Shown piece by piece: positions 1 to 7,300 of a DNA stretch of 34,640 nt (positions within the stretch are counted from its first letter, which is position 1; every line of letters starts with the position of its first letter). The notes below the pieces were generated by a model, which was given only the letters and a program-made list of their open reading frames with translations, had not been told where the DNA came from and made no database searches. The stretch spans positions 740-35,379 of the forward strand of contig RXJX01000048.1 of the NCBI GenBank assembly GCA_003963245.1. The letters are read 5' to 3'. A program made the position numbers and the translations under genes. The DNA is from Neisseriaceae bacterium. Its GTDB lineage: Bacteria > Pseudomonadota > Gammaproteobacteria > Burkholderiales > UBA11063.

Positions 1-75
1 CGTTTCTCTAATGTTAACCTTTTTGCCATAGTGCCTCGCGAAATACAACCAATAGTTTAATCGGTTTCTTTGCAT
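1..75 (-). CDS. Edge fragment, unknown protein, N-terminus only
   Basis: A minus-strand frame opens after a TAG upstream and has an ATG at 75-73 followed by 25 codons without a stop to the left edge. The visible peptide is basic and aromatic (starts MQRNRLNYWLYFARHYG). I do not recognise the family. No convincing Shine-Dalgarno sequence is seen before the ATG. It could equally be the middle of a decayed gene, since the frame continues a few codons upstream of the ATG (reading LLEYPEFKCE). Most of any gene lies outside the window. Confidence 0.3.
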   Translation of the reverse strand, partial: MQRNRLNYWLYFARHYGKKVNIRET

Positions 76-180
76 TTCGCACTTGAACTCAGGATATTCT
101 AATAACTAGACAGTAGTATTTTTTGACATATTATGCTTCCCAAAAACCATAAAACAGCAATCTTCTCATAACTTCTTTTA

Positions 181-211
181 AATTTCATCTAGGTATTCCC
201 TAGATGAAATT
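181..211. repeat. Perfect 13-bp inverted repeat, 5-nt loop
   Basis: Arms AATTTCATCTAGG (181-193) and CCTAGATGAAATT (199-211) are exact reverse complements around TATTC. There is no T-run after it on the plus strand, so it is a poor rho-independent terminator in that direction. Its right arm abuts the -35 region expected for the TATAAT at 228-233, so an operator for a dimeric regulator is an alternative to a hairpin. The stretch AGGTATTCCCTAGATGAA recurs with two mismatches at 3268-3285. Confidence 0.7.
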
Positions 212-227
212 ACTTAATTGATAGGCT

Positions 228-233
228 TATAAT
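228..233 (+). promoter_or_regulatory. Candidate -10 box TATAAT
   Basis: A consensus TATAAT lies 17 nt after TGAAAT (205-210), a poor -35 match. It could drive the small reading frame at 370 and the YqcI/YcgG remnant. Only the -10 box supports the call. Confidence 0.35.
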
Positions 234-369
234 GGTATCCGCAAATTAAGATATAAGACTGAAAAATATTTTCTTAACTGGTTTATGTATCTTATAAGTG
301 TAACTACTTTTGAAGTAGCACAATACCTGAAACTATTTTGATTATTAATGCTCATATTGGAGGTATGAT

Positions 370-516
370 TTGTCTATCGTATATAAAACAGCTATAAAAG
401 ATTTAACAGATGATTTATCAGAAACTCTATCACATGTTTCTAACAACAGAACAGAATACCATTATCGGTACATAAGAAGATTATCAAGCATTGACTTTAG
501 AAAATTAGATAACTAG
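370..516 (+). CDS. Small TTG-start reading frame, 48 aa, unknown
   Basis: A TTG at 370 sits six bases after a strong GGAGG (359-363) and opens a 48-codon frame ending TAG at 514-516. The product is hydrophilic and unrecognised (begins LSIVYKTAIKDLTDDLSE, ends RKLDN). It runs directly into the next reading frame, shifted by one base, which encodes the YqcI/YcgG-like remnant. It may therefore be the original N-terminus of that protein, joined by a frameshift near 505-516, or an independent small protein. Against the first view, the FPCLFG motif would then fall near residue 70, later than I expect for the family. The strong ribosome site is the main support. Confidence 0.35.
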   Translation: MSIVYKTAIKDLTDDLSETLSHVSNNRTEYHYRYIRRLSSIDFRKLDN

Positions 517-1241
517 ATCTAGGGTAACTCAAGCATTAAATCAATTTAACAAAATCGTCAAAAATAATAATTTTCCTTGCTTATTTGGAAAAAGAGCTAC
601 ACGATCAGAGTTAGTTTTTATCGCTATTTGCATTTTTAAAGCTGAATCTGAATACGCAGATTTAAAGTCAATTTTAGAAGAATACACATCCTTTGTTAAA
701 CTATTACCTGTTAAAGATAGGATTTTATCTCCTTTAGTTGTATTTTTTGACCCTAAGTTTAATACACACAAGAACGCACATCAAATAGGATGGGATGCAT
801 TAAATTGGGTGCATGTACAAGATAAAGCCTCATGGCCTAAAGATATACCAGAATATACCAAACCCGAAAGATCCAAAATGGTCATTCTGCTTTAATGATG
901 TACCATTATTCATAAATATGAGCACAAACGAGCATAATGCTTTAAAAAGTAGAAACCTTGGCCATGATTTGATATTTGTAATCAACCCAAGAGAAAATTT
1001 TGATGTTGTTGCAAGTATTGAAACAAAAAGTGGACAATTAATTCGACATAAAATCAGGATGCGGGTAGTAAGCTTCAATAACTCACCCATATCTGATAAT
1101 TTTGGCTTTTACGGAGATAATGAAAATCTAGAATGGAAACAATATCAGTTAAAGGAAGATGGTATTGAAAGACCCGATCAATGTCCATTCAAAAGCAATA
1201 AATGCGATGACCAACAAATATACTCAACTAAACCTTTATAA
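509..1241 (+). pseudogene. YqcI/YcgG family protein, frameshifted
   Basis: Two overlapping frames together encode one YqcI/YcgG-type protein. The first, open from 509 to a TAA near 891, has the family's FPCLFG motif near its start and reads on to WPKDIPEYT. The second continues with NPKDPKWSFCFNDVPLF, then a Gly-His-Asp stretch (NLGHDLIFVINPRENFD) and a C-terminal RPDQCPFK, ending at 1241. The frames join cleanly if one A is skipped in the AAA run around 868-871, so a single inserted base, or a sequencing slip, broke it. The first frame has no ATG, GTG or TTG before the conserved motif, so the start is also lost or lies in the preceding frame. The biochemical function of this family is not established. 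EamA transporter genes follow, but no functional link is proven. Confidence 0.7.
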
Positions 1242-1271
1242 AAAATTTAATATAAACATAAGGATCTATCA

Positions 1272-2168
1272 ATGATATTGAATAATAAAAACTATGGTGT
1301 TCTTAAGCTATTTATAGCAATGGCTCTCATGGGGACTGTTGGATATTTTGTTATCGAGTCTCACCAAAAACCACATGATGTTGTTTTTTTTCGTTGTCTG
1401 TTCGGTGTTATATTTTTAGCCCCATACTGCTTTTTCACTGGAATGTTTAAAAATAGTAATTTAACTAAAAAGAAAGTTCTTATTTTATTTATAAGCGGCA
1501 TATTTTTAGTATGTAATTGGATAATGCTATTTGCCTCTTTCAAACACTCTTCTATATCTGTGGCAACTACTATTTATCATATTCAGCCGTTTTTATTTGT
1601 GATACTTTGGAGCATGGTGCATAAAGAAAAAATCGCACCAGAAAAACTATTGTTAATGCTATTTGCTTTTACAGGTGTATTGTTTGTAATTGATATTTTT
1701 AATGATAACATAGTTTTAGATACAGGTTATTTATTTGGGGCAGGACTTGCCTTAGTTGCTGCATTATTTTGGGCAATTTCTGCTGTCTTAGTAAAACATG
1801 TTGAAGGTGTGAAACCGCATGTTATCGTCTTAATTCAATTGTTTGTCGGCGTACTGGTGATCTTACCATTCGTGGATTTTTCATCAATAACAAATATAAC
1901 TAACTTTGATTGGATATATTTAATTATTCTTGGAGTTGTTCACTCATGTTTAGTATATGTTTTGATGTACTCATCCTACAAAACATTAAGTGCTCCTATA
2001 ATAGCGATTATGACATTCATATATCCGTGTGTAGCCATAATTGTAGATATGGTCGCATACTCCAAAATATTGAATTATACACAATGGATTGGTATTTTGA
2101 TGATTCTTTTAAGTAGCCTAGCTTCATCACAAAATATACAGATTTTTAGAAAACATAATCGGTTATGA
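1272..2168 (+). CDS. EamA/DMT-family membrane transporter
   Basis: A 298-residue, highly hydrophobic protein with about ten membrane segments and the internal duplication of two EamA domains (about residues 8-140 and 150-290). This is the usual length and plan of drug/metabolite transporters, which export or import small metabolites across the inner membrane. The N-terminal repeat has a typical FFRCLFGVIFLAPY segment and the second a LVAALFWAISAVLVKH segment. AAGGA at 1259-1263 gives a good ribosome site for the ATG. It starts 30 bases after the YqcI/YcgG remnant and is probably co-transcribed with it. Substrate cannot be predicted. Codon use is very AT-rich, like its left neighbour. Confidence 0.88.
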   Translation: MILNNKNYGVLKLFIAMALMGTVGYFVIESHQKPHDVVFFRCLFGVIFLAPYCFFTGMFKNSNLTKKKVLILFISGIFLVCNWIMLFASFKHSSISVATTIYHIQPFLFVILWSMVHKEKIAPEKLLLMLFAFTGVLFVIDIFNDNIVLDTGYLFGAGLALVAALFWAISAVLVKHVEGVKPHVIVLIQLFVGVLVILPFVDFSSITNITNFDWIYLIILGVVHSCLVYVLMYSSYKTLSAPIIAIMTFIYPCVAIIVDMVAYSKILNYTQWIGILMILLSSLASSQNIQIFRKHNRL

Positions 2169-2391
2169 TAACATTTAAGTGAAAGGATTCTAGGTAGTGT
2201 CGTCAATTAACACCCAAAAGAGTATTAAAGATGTAGAGCTCAAAGTTTACTGAATCATAAATAACCATTAGTAGAAAATAGTATACTAATCATAGAAGTG
2301 TGTCGTAACAATAGTGTAGCAGTGCAACATTTTATAAATGGCGACTTCTATTGGTAACAATTTATGGCACTTCGCTTACTACCTAATCTGG

Positions 2392-3111
2392 CTAAGGAAT
2401 GATCTTCATATCCAACAAGATGTTGTTTAAGTTAAAACAATCAAGTTTTAATTTATTGATTATTTTATGAATATGAGATTCTAGTGTTCCTTCGGTAATC
2501 TTAAGATATTGAGCAACCAGTTTATTCTGACCGAAATTTTTTTTAGTAATTAATACTAATGTTTCAGCATCTGTCGGCAATCTCTCAAAATAATTTAGTA
2601 TGCCCACATGCTCTAGAAACTTTGAAATGGCAACTTTACGATTTTGGTAAAAATAACGATAATATTGATATAATTCTCGTAAATCCAAAGATGCAGTTAA
2701 ATCCTCCGATGAGCCAAGTATCGCAATAACTTGCTTATTGCTATTCATTACCGGTAATTTACCCATGTGATGAGCCCAAACCATTCCTTGTGAGTTTAAC
2801 CAAACACGTAGCGACTTCACCACTGGCTTACCAGTATAAAGCACTTCTTCATCAAACTTAGCGACTTGTTGAGCATTATCCAGCCACATCTTATTCATAA
2901 AATTATTTACATCCCACACGGTATAGCCGATCAGATCCTTTGGCTTATCCAGCCCATATACATCTAGGTGAGCGGAATTAACATCTAAACATTTGCCAGT
3001 CTTGGCATCTTTTAATATAGCGTGTCCACGCATATTATGAACTAACATTTCAACTAAGGAAGAATCAATAACTGTATCTATAATAATCTCCGATATAGGG
3101 CATTGTAACAA
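2392..3111 (-). CDS. PAS sensor - LuxR-type HTH transcription regulator
   Basis: A 239-residue protein. A PAS-like domain occupies about residues 20-140 (HNMRGHAILKDAKTGKCLDVN, then GLDKPKDLIGYTVWDVN, ending AILGSSEDLTAS). A C-terminal helix-turn-helix of LuxR/GerE type lies at about 175-225 (LPTDAETLVLITKKNFGQNK, followed by TEGTLESHIHKIINKL). Such proteins sense a small ligand or redox state through PAS and bind DNA in the cytoplasm. The start at 3111 is a TTG without a clear ribosome site; ATG at 3045 is an alternative but would trim the PAS domain. It is transcribed away from the orphan gene at 3416. The layout is shared with the protein at 4955-5668. Confidence 0.78.
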   Translation of the reverse strand: MLQCPISEIIIDTVIDSSLVEMLVHNMRGHAILKDAKTGKCLDVNSAHLDVYGLDKPKDLIGYTVWDVNNFMNKMWLDNAQQVAKFDEEVLYTGKPVVKSLRVWLNSQGMVWAHHMGKLPVMNSNKQVIAILGSSEDLTASLDLRELYQYYRYFYQNRKVAISKFLEHVGILNYFERLPTDAETLVLITKKNFGQNKLVAQYLKITEGTLESHIHKIINKLKLDCFNLNNILLDMKIIP

Positions 3112-3415
3112 TGTGATACATAATTATACACAACATCATAGATTAAATGAATAAAAAATATAAATTTTCACAACTTTACCTCACAATTAACCATCTCATA
3201 TAGCTTAATATTTCTTCACTTAAGCGAAATACAATCTCCTCAACCCTAATCAAAATAGCAAATATATAGGTATCGCCTAGATGAATCATTTCCACACATT
3301 AACTGAAAATTTAGTTTGAGGCTGAAGGTACAAGTATTTACATAGCTAAAAAACAGGTAAAAACCATAACCATCAGTTATTTAATAAAATTTTTATAGGA
3401 TATGATGCATTCATT
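3112..3415. other. Divergent intergenic region
   Basis: This AT-rich stretch separates the PAS/LuxR gene from the small gene at 3416 and should hold both promoters. It carries the imperfect palindrome around 3261-3285 that resembles the repeat at 181-211. A TTGAGG (3316-3321) followed 17 bases later by TACATA is a possible weak plus-strand promoter. No RNA gene is visible. Confidence 0.45.
3261..3285. promoter_or_regulatory. Possible operator, CCTAG palindrome copy
   Basis: AGGTATCGCCTAGATGAA (3268-3285) matches 16 of 18 bases of 191-208. The right half CCTAGATGAA is identical; the left half AATATATAGG is only partly symmetric. It lies between divergent genes, one a DNA-binding regulator, which fits an operator. 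Two copies are too few to prove a motif. Confidence 0.3.
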
Positions 3416-3419
3416 ATGA
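3402..3419 (+). CDS. Possible mini-leader MMHSL overlapping the next start
   Basis: ATGATGCATTCATTATGA encodes MMHSL. Its TGA overlaps the ATG at 3416 as ATGA. TAGGA at 3396-3400 fits this mini-frame better than it fits the downstream start, so re-initiation could deliver ribosomes to the small gene. Confidence 0.25.
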   Translation: MMHSL

Positions 3420-3628
3420 AGATTAATATAATATCTTTGGGGAATAATTCAGCTATTAACCAAATTAATACAGATAAAATTGGCACGACTTTAGATTTTC
3501 TGATTAATGGTGAGTTAGATATTCAACATAATTGTGTTAGCAAACAAAATAGCTCGTTAGAAGAAATAATAACTCAATTATTCATTGGTTTAAAGAATTA
3601 CGCCAATCGTAAACAGCCATTAAATTAA
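3416..3628 (+). CDS. Orphan small protein, 70 aa
   Basis: A 70-residue reading frame with no recognisable domain, signal peptide or membrane segment (begins MKINIISLGNNSAINQINTD). The N-terminal half is beta-like and polar. The C-terminal half, LEEIITQLFIGLKNYANRK, looks like an amphipathic helix. Support for a real gene is positional: a perfect rho-independent terminator begins 12 bases after the stop, and the gene stands alone in its own transcription unit. The ATG has no well-spaced Shine-Dalgarno of its own; translation may be coupled to the mini-frame MMHSL that overlaps it. The divergent PAS/LuxR gene may control it. Confidence 0.55.
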   Translation: MKINIISLGNNSAINQINTDKIGTTLDFLINGELDIQHNCVSKQNSSLEEIITQLFIGLKNYANRKQPLN

Positions 3629-3640
3629 TCAACCAAGAAG

Positions 3641-3681
3641 AAAAAATATCCTGTCAACAATGCCTTGACAGGATATTTTTT
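3641..3681. terminator. Perfect 17-bp bidirectional terminator
   Basis: AAAAAATATCCTGTCAA (3641-3657) and TTGACAGGATATTTTTT (3665-3681) are exact reverse complements around a 7-nt loop. The stem base is A6/T6, so the hairpin ends in a T-run on either strand. It closes the small gene at 3416-3628. Confidence 0.92.
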
Positions 3682-3768
3682 GCTATAAACATCCGTACCT
3701 CACCTTGTTTCAAAATTTATCTTTTGTAACGTTTCAATTAGCTGCGTCAGCACCTAAGGATAAGCAAA

Positions 3769-3828
3769 ATGAATTCAAACACAGCCCCTCACCTTAACTC
3801 GAGATATCACATTGATTTAACGGCATAA
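3769..3828 (+). CDS. Very small frame with a good ribosome site, 19 aa
   Basis: AAGGA (3756-3760) precedes an ATG by eight bases, and the frame reads MNSNTAPHLNSRYHIDLTA before TAA. No promoter is obvious and the length gives little statistical support. Expression is only a possibility. Confidence 0.2.
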   Translation: MNSNTAPHLNSRYHIDLTA

Positions 3829-3886
3829 AAACACACCACAACCTTGAACTACTGTTGAATAATTATTTATCCCGCTACTATTGAAA

Positions 3887-3895
3887 TGCTATAAT
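3887..3895 (+). promoter_or_regulatory. Extended -10 promoter of the second EamA gene
   Basis: TGCTATAAT is a perfect extended -10 element (TG, one base, TATAAT). The -35 at the expected distance (TTATCC, 3867-3872) is poor, as tolerated by extended -10 promoters. Transcription would start near 3902, giving a leader of about 85 bases before the TTG at 3989. Confidence 0.55.
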
Positions 3896-3988
3896 GTCGT
3901 ATATAGTTTTTACCGCTAAAAAGAAAAACAAACAAATATCATCTGGCTAATATTCAACTTCTTAGACTGACGTATTAAAGGCGTATTT

Positions 3989-4876
3989 TTGAATAAATTA
4001 AAGCAAATTCAATCTTCTAGATGGCTTGATTCAATCCTGTTACTTTTAGTCGCAATAGTCTGGGGAACTAGTTATGGCGTTGCAAAAAATGCAGTTTTAT
4101 ACTATCCAGTATTGGGCTTTGTTGCATTAAGATTTTGTATTACCTCAATTATATTTCTACCTACAGCATTTGGTCTAACTTCAAAAAGTATCATAACAAC
4201 AATTAAGGCTGGTTTACCATTAGGCTTTGTTTTACTACTTATTTTTGTTAGCGAAACTTATGGGCTATCTAAAACTAGTGCTGCAAATTCCGCTTTCTTG
4301 ATTAGCCTCTACGTGGTTTTTACCCCATTCATTCAATGGATTATTTTAAGACAAGCCCCAACACAAAAAACTCTGATTGCAGCATCAATGTCAATTATCG
4401 GTGCATTTTTATTAAGTTATCAGCACGATCAATCTTTTCAACTTAATCTTGGTGATTATCTAATTCTCTTAGCTGCAGCACTTCGCGCAGTTATGGTTAC
4501 CCTAACTAAAAAATTAACTCAACATCAGGAAATTAGTATGCTATTTCTAACGACTATTCAAACTAGTGTAGTCGGGCTTGGTTGTTTAATATTAAGCATA
4601 ATAATTTACTCTCAGCAAATTATGATATTGCCAAAATTTGGTGAATTCTGGGGAGATGTAATCTATTTGGTAATATTCTGCACTATGTTTGCATTCTTTG
4701 TACAAAATTTCTCAGTTAAGCGAACTTCTCCTACAAAAGCCGCGCTATTAATGGGAAGTGAGCCTGTCTGGGGTGCTCTATATGCCACGGTAATAATGCA
4801 CGAATCCTTAAGCCTGGTTGGATGGATTGGTGGTTTCATTATTGTAGTAGCTACGCTTTGGGCTACCATAAAATAG
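3989..4876 (+). CDS. EamA/DMT-family membrane transporter
   Basis: A 295-residue protein with about ten membrane segments and two EamA repeats (about 15-143 and 155-292). It shows the typical WGTSYGVAKNAV segment near the N-terminus and a GSEPVWGALYATVIMHE segment near the C-terminus, both characteristic of inner-membrane drug/metabolite transporters of the RhaT/EamA type. The start is TTG, five bases after AAAGGCG. The protein differs clearly from the other EamA protein at 1272-2168, so this is not a recent duplication. The neighbouring PAS/HTH gene begins 78 bases downstream with its own promoter. Substrate unknown. Confidence 0.88.
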   Translation: MNKLKQIQSSRWLDSILLLLVAIVWGTSYGVAKNAVLYYPVLGFVALRFCITSIIFLPTAFGLTSKSIITTIKAGLPLGFVLLLIFVSETYGLSKTSAANSAFLISLYVVFTPFIQWIILRQAPTQKTLIAASMSIIGAFLLSYQHDQSFQLNLGDYLILLAAALRAVMVTLTKKLTQHQEISMLFLTTIQTSVVGLGCLILSIIIYSQQIMILPKFGEFWGDVIYLVIFCTMFAFFVQNFSVKRTSPTKAALLMGSEPVWGALYATVIMHESLSLVGWIGGFIIVVATLWATIK

Positions 4877-4907
4877 CATTGATGTTTTGCACACAAGGGT
4901 AAATATT

Positions 4908-4916
4908 TGCTAGAAT
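4908..4916 (+). promoter_or_regulatory. Extended -10 promoter of the second PAS/HTH gene
   Basis: TGCTAGAAT is an extended -10, with TTGCAC 18 bases before the hexamer as a weak -35. The predicted start near 4923 leaves a leader of about 32 bases before GTG at 4955. Confidence 0.45.
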
Positions 4917-4954
4917 TAGCAATTGAGATGAATTAAAAAACAAATGGAGAATCT

Positions 4955-5668
4955 GTGACCGATCAAGAAGCACTGGAGCTAGTAGTTCATTGCCACAACA
5001 TAGTAAATGACAATACGATGGGAGTAATAATTAATCTCAATTATGAAGTCATTGCAGAAGATCAAATATCCGCTAAACTTGCTAATATTCCAGGAGAAAG
5101 CTATTTAGGAAGAAAGTTTATGACGGGTATTGATTGGCGAAGTGACATTGTTGTCAAAAATCTTGAACTGTGTTTCAATACAAGACAAACACAAAAATGG
5201 CTTTCATTGCGTTTTTCTCGGCAACCAGAATATTGGTTAATTATCCTACGCTATATGCCATTAATAAATCTAACGACCAATAATGTTATAGGCTACAAAA
5301 TATTGGGTGAAAAAATGGATGATCCACTGACATTTTATAAATTTGGAAAGGTAATAGAAAGTGTACAAGGAAATCCATTACTTAGCAATCAGCATAATAT
5401 AAAATCAAACGAAGTAATTAAAGATGCTATCTTATTCTTGATTTTTCACTGCGAGAATTATCAACAAGTTGCTGACTTACTCTCATTGATTGTGGGTAGG
5501 AGTTACACTAAATCAATGGTTTCTAAGGTAATCGGACGCTCCCTTTACCCCCAGTTTAATGTGGTAAATTTAGAAAGTCTTAAAGCCGCAGCACATAATC
5601 AAGGTTATCATAAGCATCTTCCAACACCACTTCTGGGTGAATTTATGTTTCCATTAGATAAACTATAG
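4955..5668 (+). CDS. PAS-like sensor - HTH regulator, divergent
   Basis: A 237-residue cytoplasmic protein. Residues about 10-125 have the pattern of a PAS fold (IVNDNTMGVIINLNYEVIAE, a GRKF loop, and RYMPLINLTTNNVIGYKILG as the last strands). The C-terminal part has a helix-turn-helix-like segment (ENYQQVADLLSLIVGRSYTK, then SMVSKVIGRSL) followed by a FNVVNLESLKAAAHNQGY tail. The tail corresponds to FNLNNILLDM in the PAS/LuxR protein at 2392-3111, so the two are probably distant paralogues. The start is GTG after GGAGA (4946-4950). It has its own promoter and lies directly after an EamA gene, which it may regulate. The HTH call is less certain than in its relative. Confidence 0.62.
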   Translation: MTDQEALELVVHCHNIVNDNTMGVIINLNYEVIAEDQISAKLANIPGESYLGRKFMTGIDWRSDIVVKNLELCFNTRQTQKWLSLRFSRQPEYWLIILRYMPLINLTTNNVIGYKILGEKMDDPLTFYKFGKVIESVQGNPLLSNQHNIKSNEVIKDAILFLIFHCENYQQVADLLSLIVGRSYTKSMVSKVIGRSLYPQFNVVNLESLKAAAHNQGYHKHLPTPLLGEFMFPLDKL

Positions 5669-5782
5669 CTAGCCTCAAATCAATTGAGCTGCATTGATGA
5701 GCGCCATCGCCTATAAAATATAGATAAGGAGCGATATGAAAAGAGCTGAATTGAAAGTGAGGTAGCTATATAGTAAATAAAA

Positions 5783-5807
5783 TTCCGCTGGAATAAACCC
5801 AACGGAA
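5783..5807 (-). terminator. Terminator of the cyclophilin gene
   Basis: On the minus strand TTCCGTTGG pairs with CCAGCGGAA (one G-T pair) and is followed by TTTTATTT, a standard rho-independent terminator 26 bases past the stop of the gene at 5833. Confidence 0.8.
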
Positions 5808-5832
5808 CTAATCACTGCTAAATAAAAGGTAC

Positions 5833-6411
5833 TTATTTACTTGGGCAAGCCAGCATCTTCGCTGACTTAATTACTACAGGCGTATTAGGAACATTTTCAT
5901 ACATTCCTACCGTTCCAGTCGGAACACCAGCAATCTTATCTACTACCGCTTGACCTTGAATTACTTTGCCAAATACTGCATAACCTGGGTTTGATGCTGA
6001 ATAATTTAGGAATTTATTATCATTAACATTAATGAAAAACTGTGCCGTTGCAGAATTAGGGTCGTTAGTTCGTGCCATTGCAATTGTATACTTATCATTG
6101 GCTAAGCCATTATCCGCTTCATTCTTAATTGGCGCTTTAGTAGCCGCTTCATTCATCTTGGCATCAAAACCACCACCTTGAATCATAAAGCCCGGAATAA
6201 CCCGGTGGAAAATTTTGTTAGAATAAAAACCCGAACTAACGTATTGCTCAAAGTTAGCTACCGTAACTGGCGCTTTAGCAAAATTCAGCTTAACAGTGAT
6301 ATCGCCTTGATTAGTTTCAAGTTTTGTACATAATTTTGTAGTAGTTGCTGCATTGGCTGCTGTTGCAATACTCATACTAAACAACGTAACCATTAAAATA
6401 TTTTTTTTCAT
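5833..6411 (-). CDS. ppiA: Periplasmic cyclophilin-type peptidyl-prolyl isomerase
   Basis: A 192-residue protein with a clear Sec signal peptide ([21 protein letters not shown], cleavage near residue 21-22) and a complete bacterial cyclophilin domain: [13 protein letters not shown] holds the catalytic Arg and Phe-Met-Gln residues, followed by [11 protein letters not shown] and FGKVIQG. It catalyses cis-trans isomerisation of prolyl bonds in exported proteins, as PpiA of E. coli does in the periplasm. AAGGA lies seven bases before the ATG. It stands alone, with a terminator behind it and a 79-base gap to the next minus-strand gene. A TATAAT on the minus strand (6454-6449) is a plausible -10. 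Confidence 0.93.
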   Translation of the reverse strand: MKKNILMVTLFSMSIATAANAATTTKLCTKLETNQGDITVKLNFAKAPVTVANFEQYVSSGFYSNKIFHRVIPGFMIQGGGFDAKMNEAATKAPIKNEADNGLANDKYTIAMARTNDPNSATAQFFINVNDNKFLNYSASNPGYAVFGKVIQGQAVVDKIAGVPTGTVGMYENVPNTPVVIKSAKMLACPSK

Positions 6412-6490
6412 AAAAACTATCCTTTTAATTATTAAATAACAGCACGTTATTATAATAGCTACCGTTATACTTTAGCGAGAAATATAACCA

Positions 6491-7279
6491 TCACTTTAAG
6501 TTACTGCTACCATGTGATTTACAAGCTTCAACAAATGCTGCAAATAAGTAGGTATGCTCATCATACTGACGGCATGAACGCTCTGGATGCCCTTGCATAC
6601 CAATGACAAAATGCTCAGGATCACGACTTTCAACCACTTCAATCAGACCATCTTTGGCAAATCCTGATGCAACTAAGTCCTCTCCAAGATGTTTAATTCC
6701 CTGATGGTGAATGGAACAAGTAAAAAAACAGGTTGAACCAAAGATCTGATGCGCGTGAGAGTTTTCTTCAATTAAAATTTCATGGTCGGGGATTTTCTCA
6801 TTCGGCAATATCGTATGTAGCACATCATGAATCGGAATCTCCTGAAATAAAGTTCCACCTTCTGCGACATTAATCAATTGATAGCCACGACAAATTCCTA
6901 CTACTGGCAATTTACGTTTCTTGGCTGCCAGATAGAGCGCAATTTCAAATTTATCACGTTCAGGATTAGGCTTATCGCGTAACGGGCGGCTATAAGGAGT
7001 CCCTGAGCCATAAATATCACAGTAATCAATTGCGCATTCTTCACCATAAAATTGTGGATCAACATCCTGTCCACCAATAAACAATACACCATCCAAGCGA
7101 GCAACAATATGTTCTGCATCTTCATGATCAATTTTACTATTGATAATTAATGGAATTCCACCATTTTCCAAAATAGCGCTAATATAGTTATAACGAACAA
7201 AGACAAACTCATCGCTATGATTTGATACTGCTTTAATATTCTCAAAATTTGATGTTATTCCAATAATTGGCTTACGCAC
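6491..7279 (-). CDS. Class I glutamine-amidotransferase-fold peptidase C26, PuuD-like
   Basis: A 262-residue cytoplasmic protein of the gamma-glutamyl-gamma-aminobutyrate hydrolase family. It has GVLFIGGQDVDPQFYGEE early, the nucleophile elbow VVGICRGYQLINVAEGGTL (Cys in GICRG), and the catalytic His-Glu near the C-terminus in GMQGHPERS. PuuD cleaves gamma-glutamyl-GABA in putrescine breakdown, but no other puu genes are here, so the substrate may be another gamma-glutamyl compound. The start is GTG after AGGGG. It is the last gene of a minus-strand run and starts 21 bases after metF. Confidence 0.85.
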   Translation of the reverse strand: MRKPIIGITSNFENIKAVSNHSDEFVFVRYNYISAILENGGIPLIINSKIDHEDAEHIVARLDGVLFIGGQDVDPQFYGEECAIDYCDIYGSGTPYSRPLRDKPNPERDKFEIALYLAAKKRKLPVVGICRGYQLINVAEGGTLFQEIPIHDVLHTILPNEKIPDHEILIEENSHAHQIFGSTCFFTCSIHHQGIKHLGEDLVASGFAKDGLIEVVESRDPEHFVIGMQGHPERSCRQYDEHTYLFAAFVEACKSHGSSNLK

Positions 7280-7300
7280 TATTTACCCCTAAATAATAAA

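Larger units (their letters stand above)
76..369. other. Intergenic region with a palindrome and promoter-like site
   Basis: No supportable gene of its own. It separates a possible minus-strand gene at the edge from plus-strand reading frames. It contains the perfect palindrome at 181-211 and a TATAAT box at 228-233, with a strong GGAGG at 359-363 at its right end. Confidence 0.5.
3682..3988. other. Intergenic region with a tiny frame and an extended -10
   Basis: Between the terminator and the TTG of the second transporter there is no large frame. It holds one 19-codon frame with a good ribosome site (3769-3828) and an extended -10 promoter (3887-3895). A short non-coding RNA starting here cannot be excluded, but nothing shows one. 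Confidence 0.45.

Noticed and set aside
505..900. Programmed +1 frameshifting in the YqcI/YcgG-like gene
   Set aside because: No recognisable slippery site with a rare codon or stop-assisted signal; homopolymer error or decay is simpler.
2169..2391. Possible insertion-sequence remnant (TAGGTAGTGTCGTC near 2191 and TTACTACCTAAT near 2374; small frame MALRLLPNLAKE)
   Set aside because: Only about eight bases are inverted-repeated, no target duplication is visible and the peptide matches no transposase I can name.
4663..4896. Minus-strand frame inside the second EamA gene
   Set aside because: Antisense to a clear membrane transporter; no ribosome site or family features.
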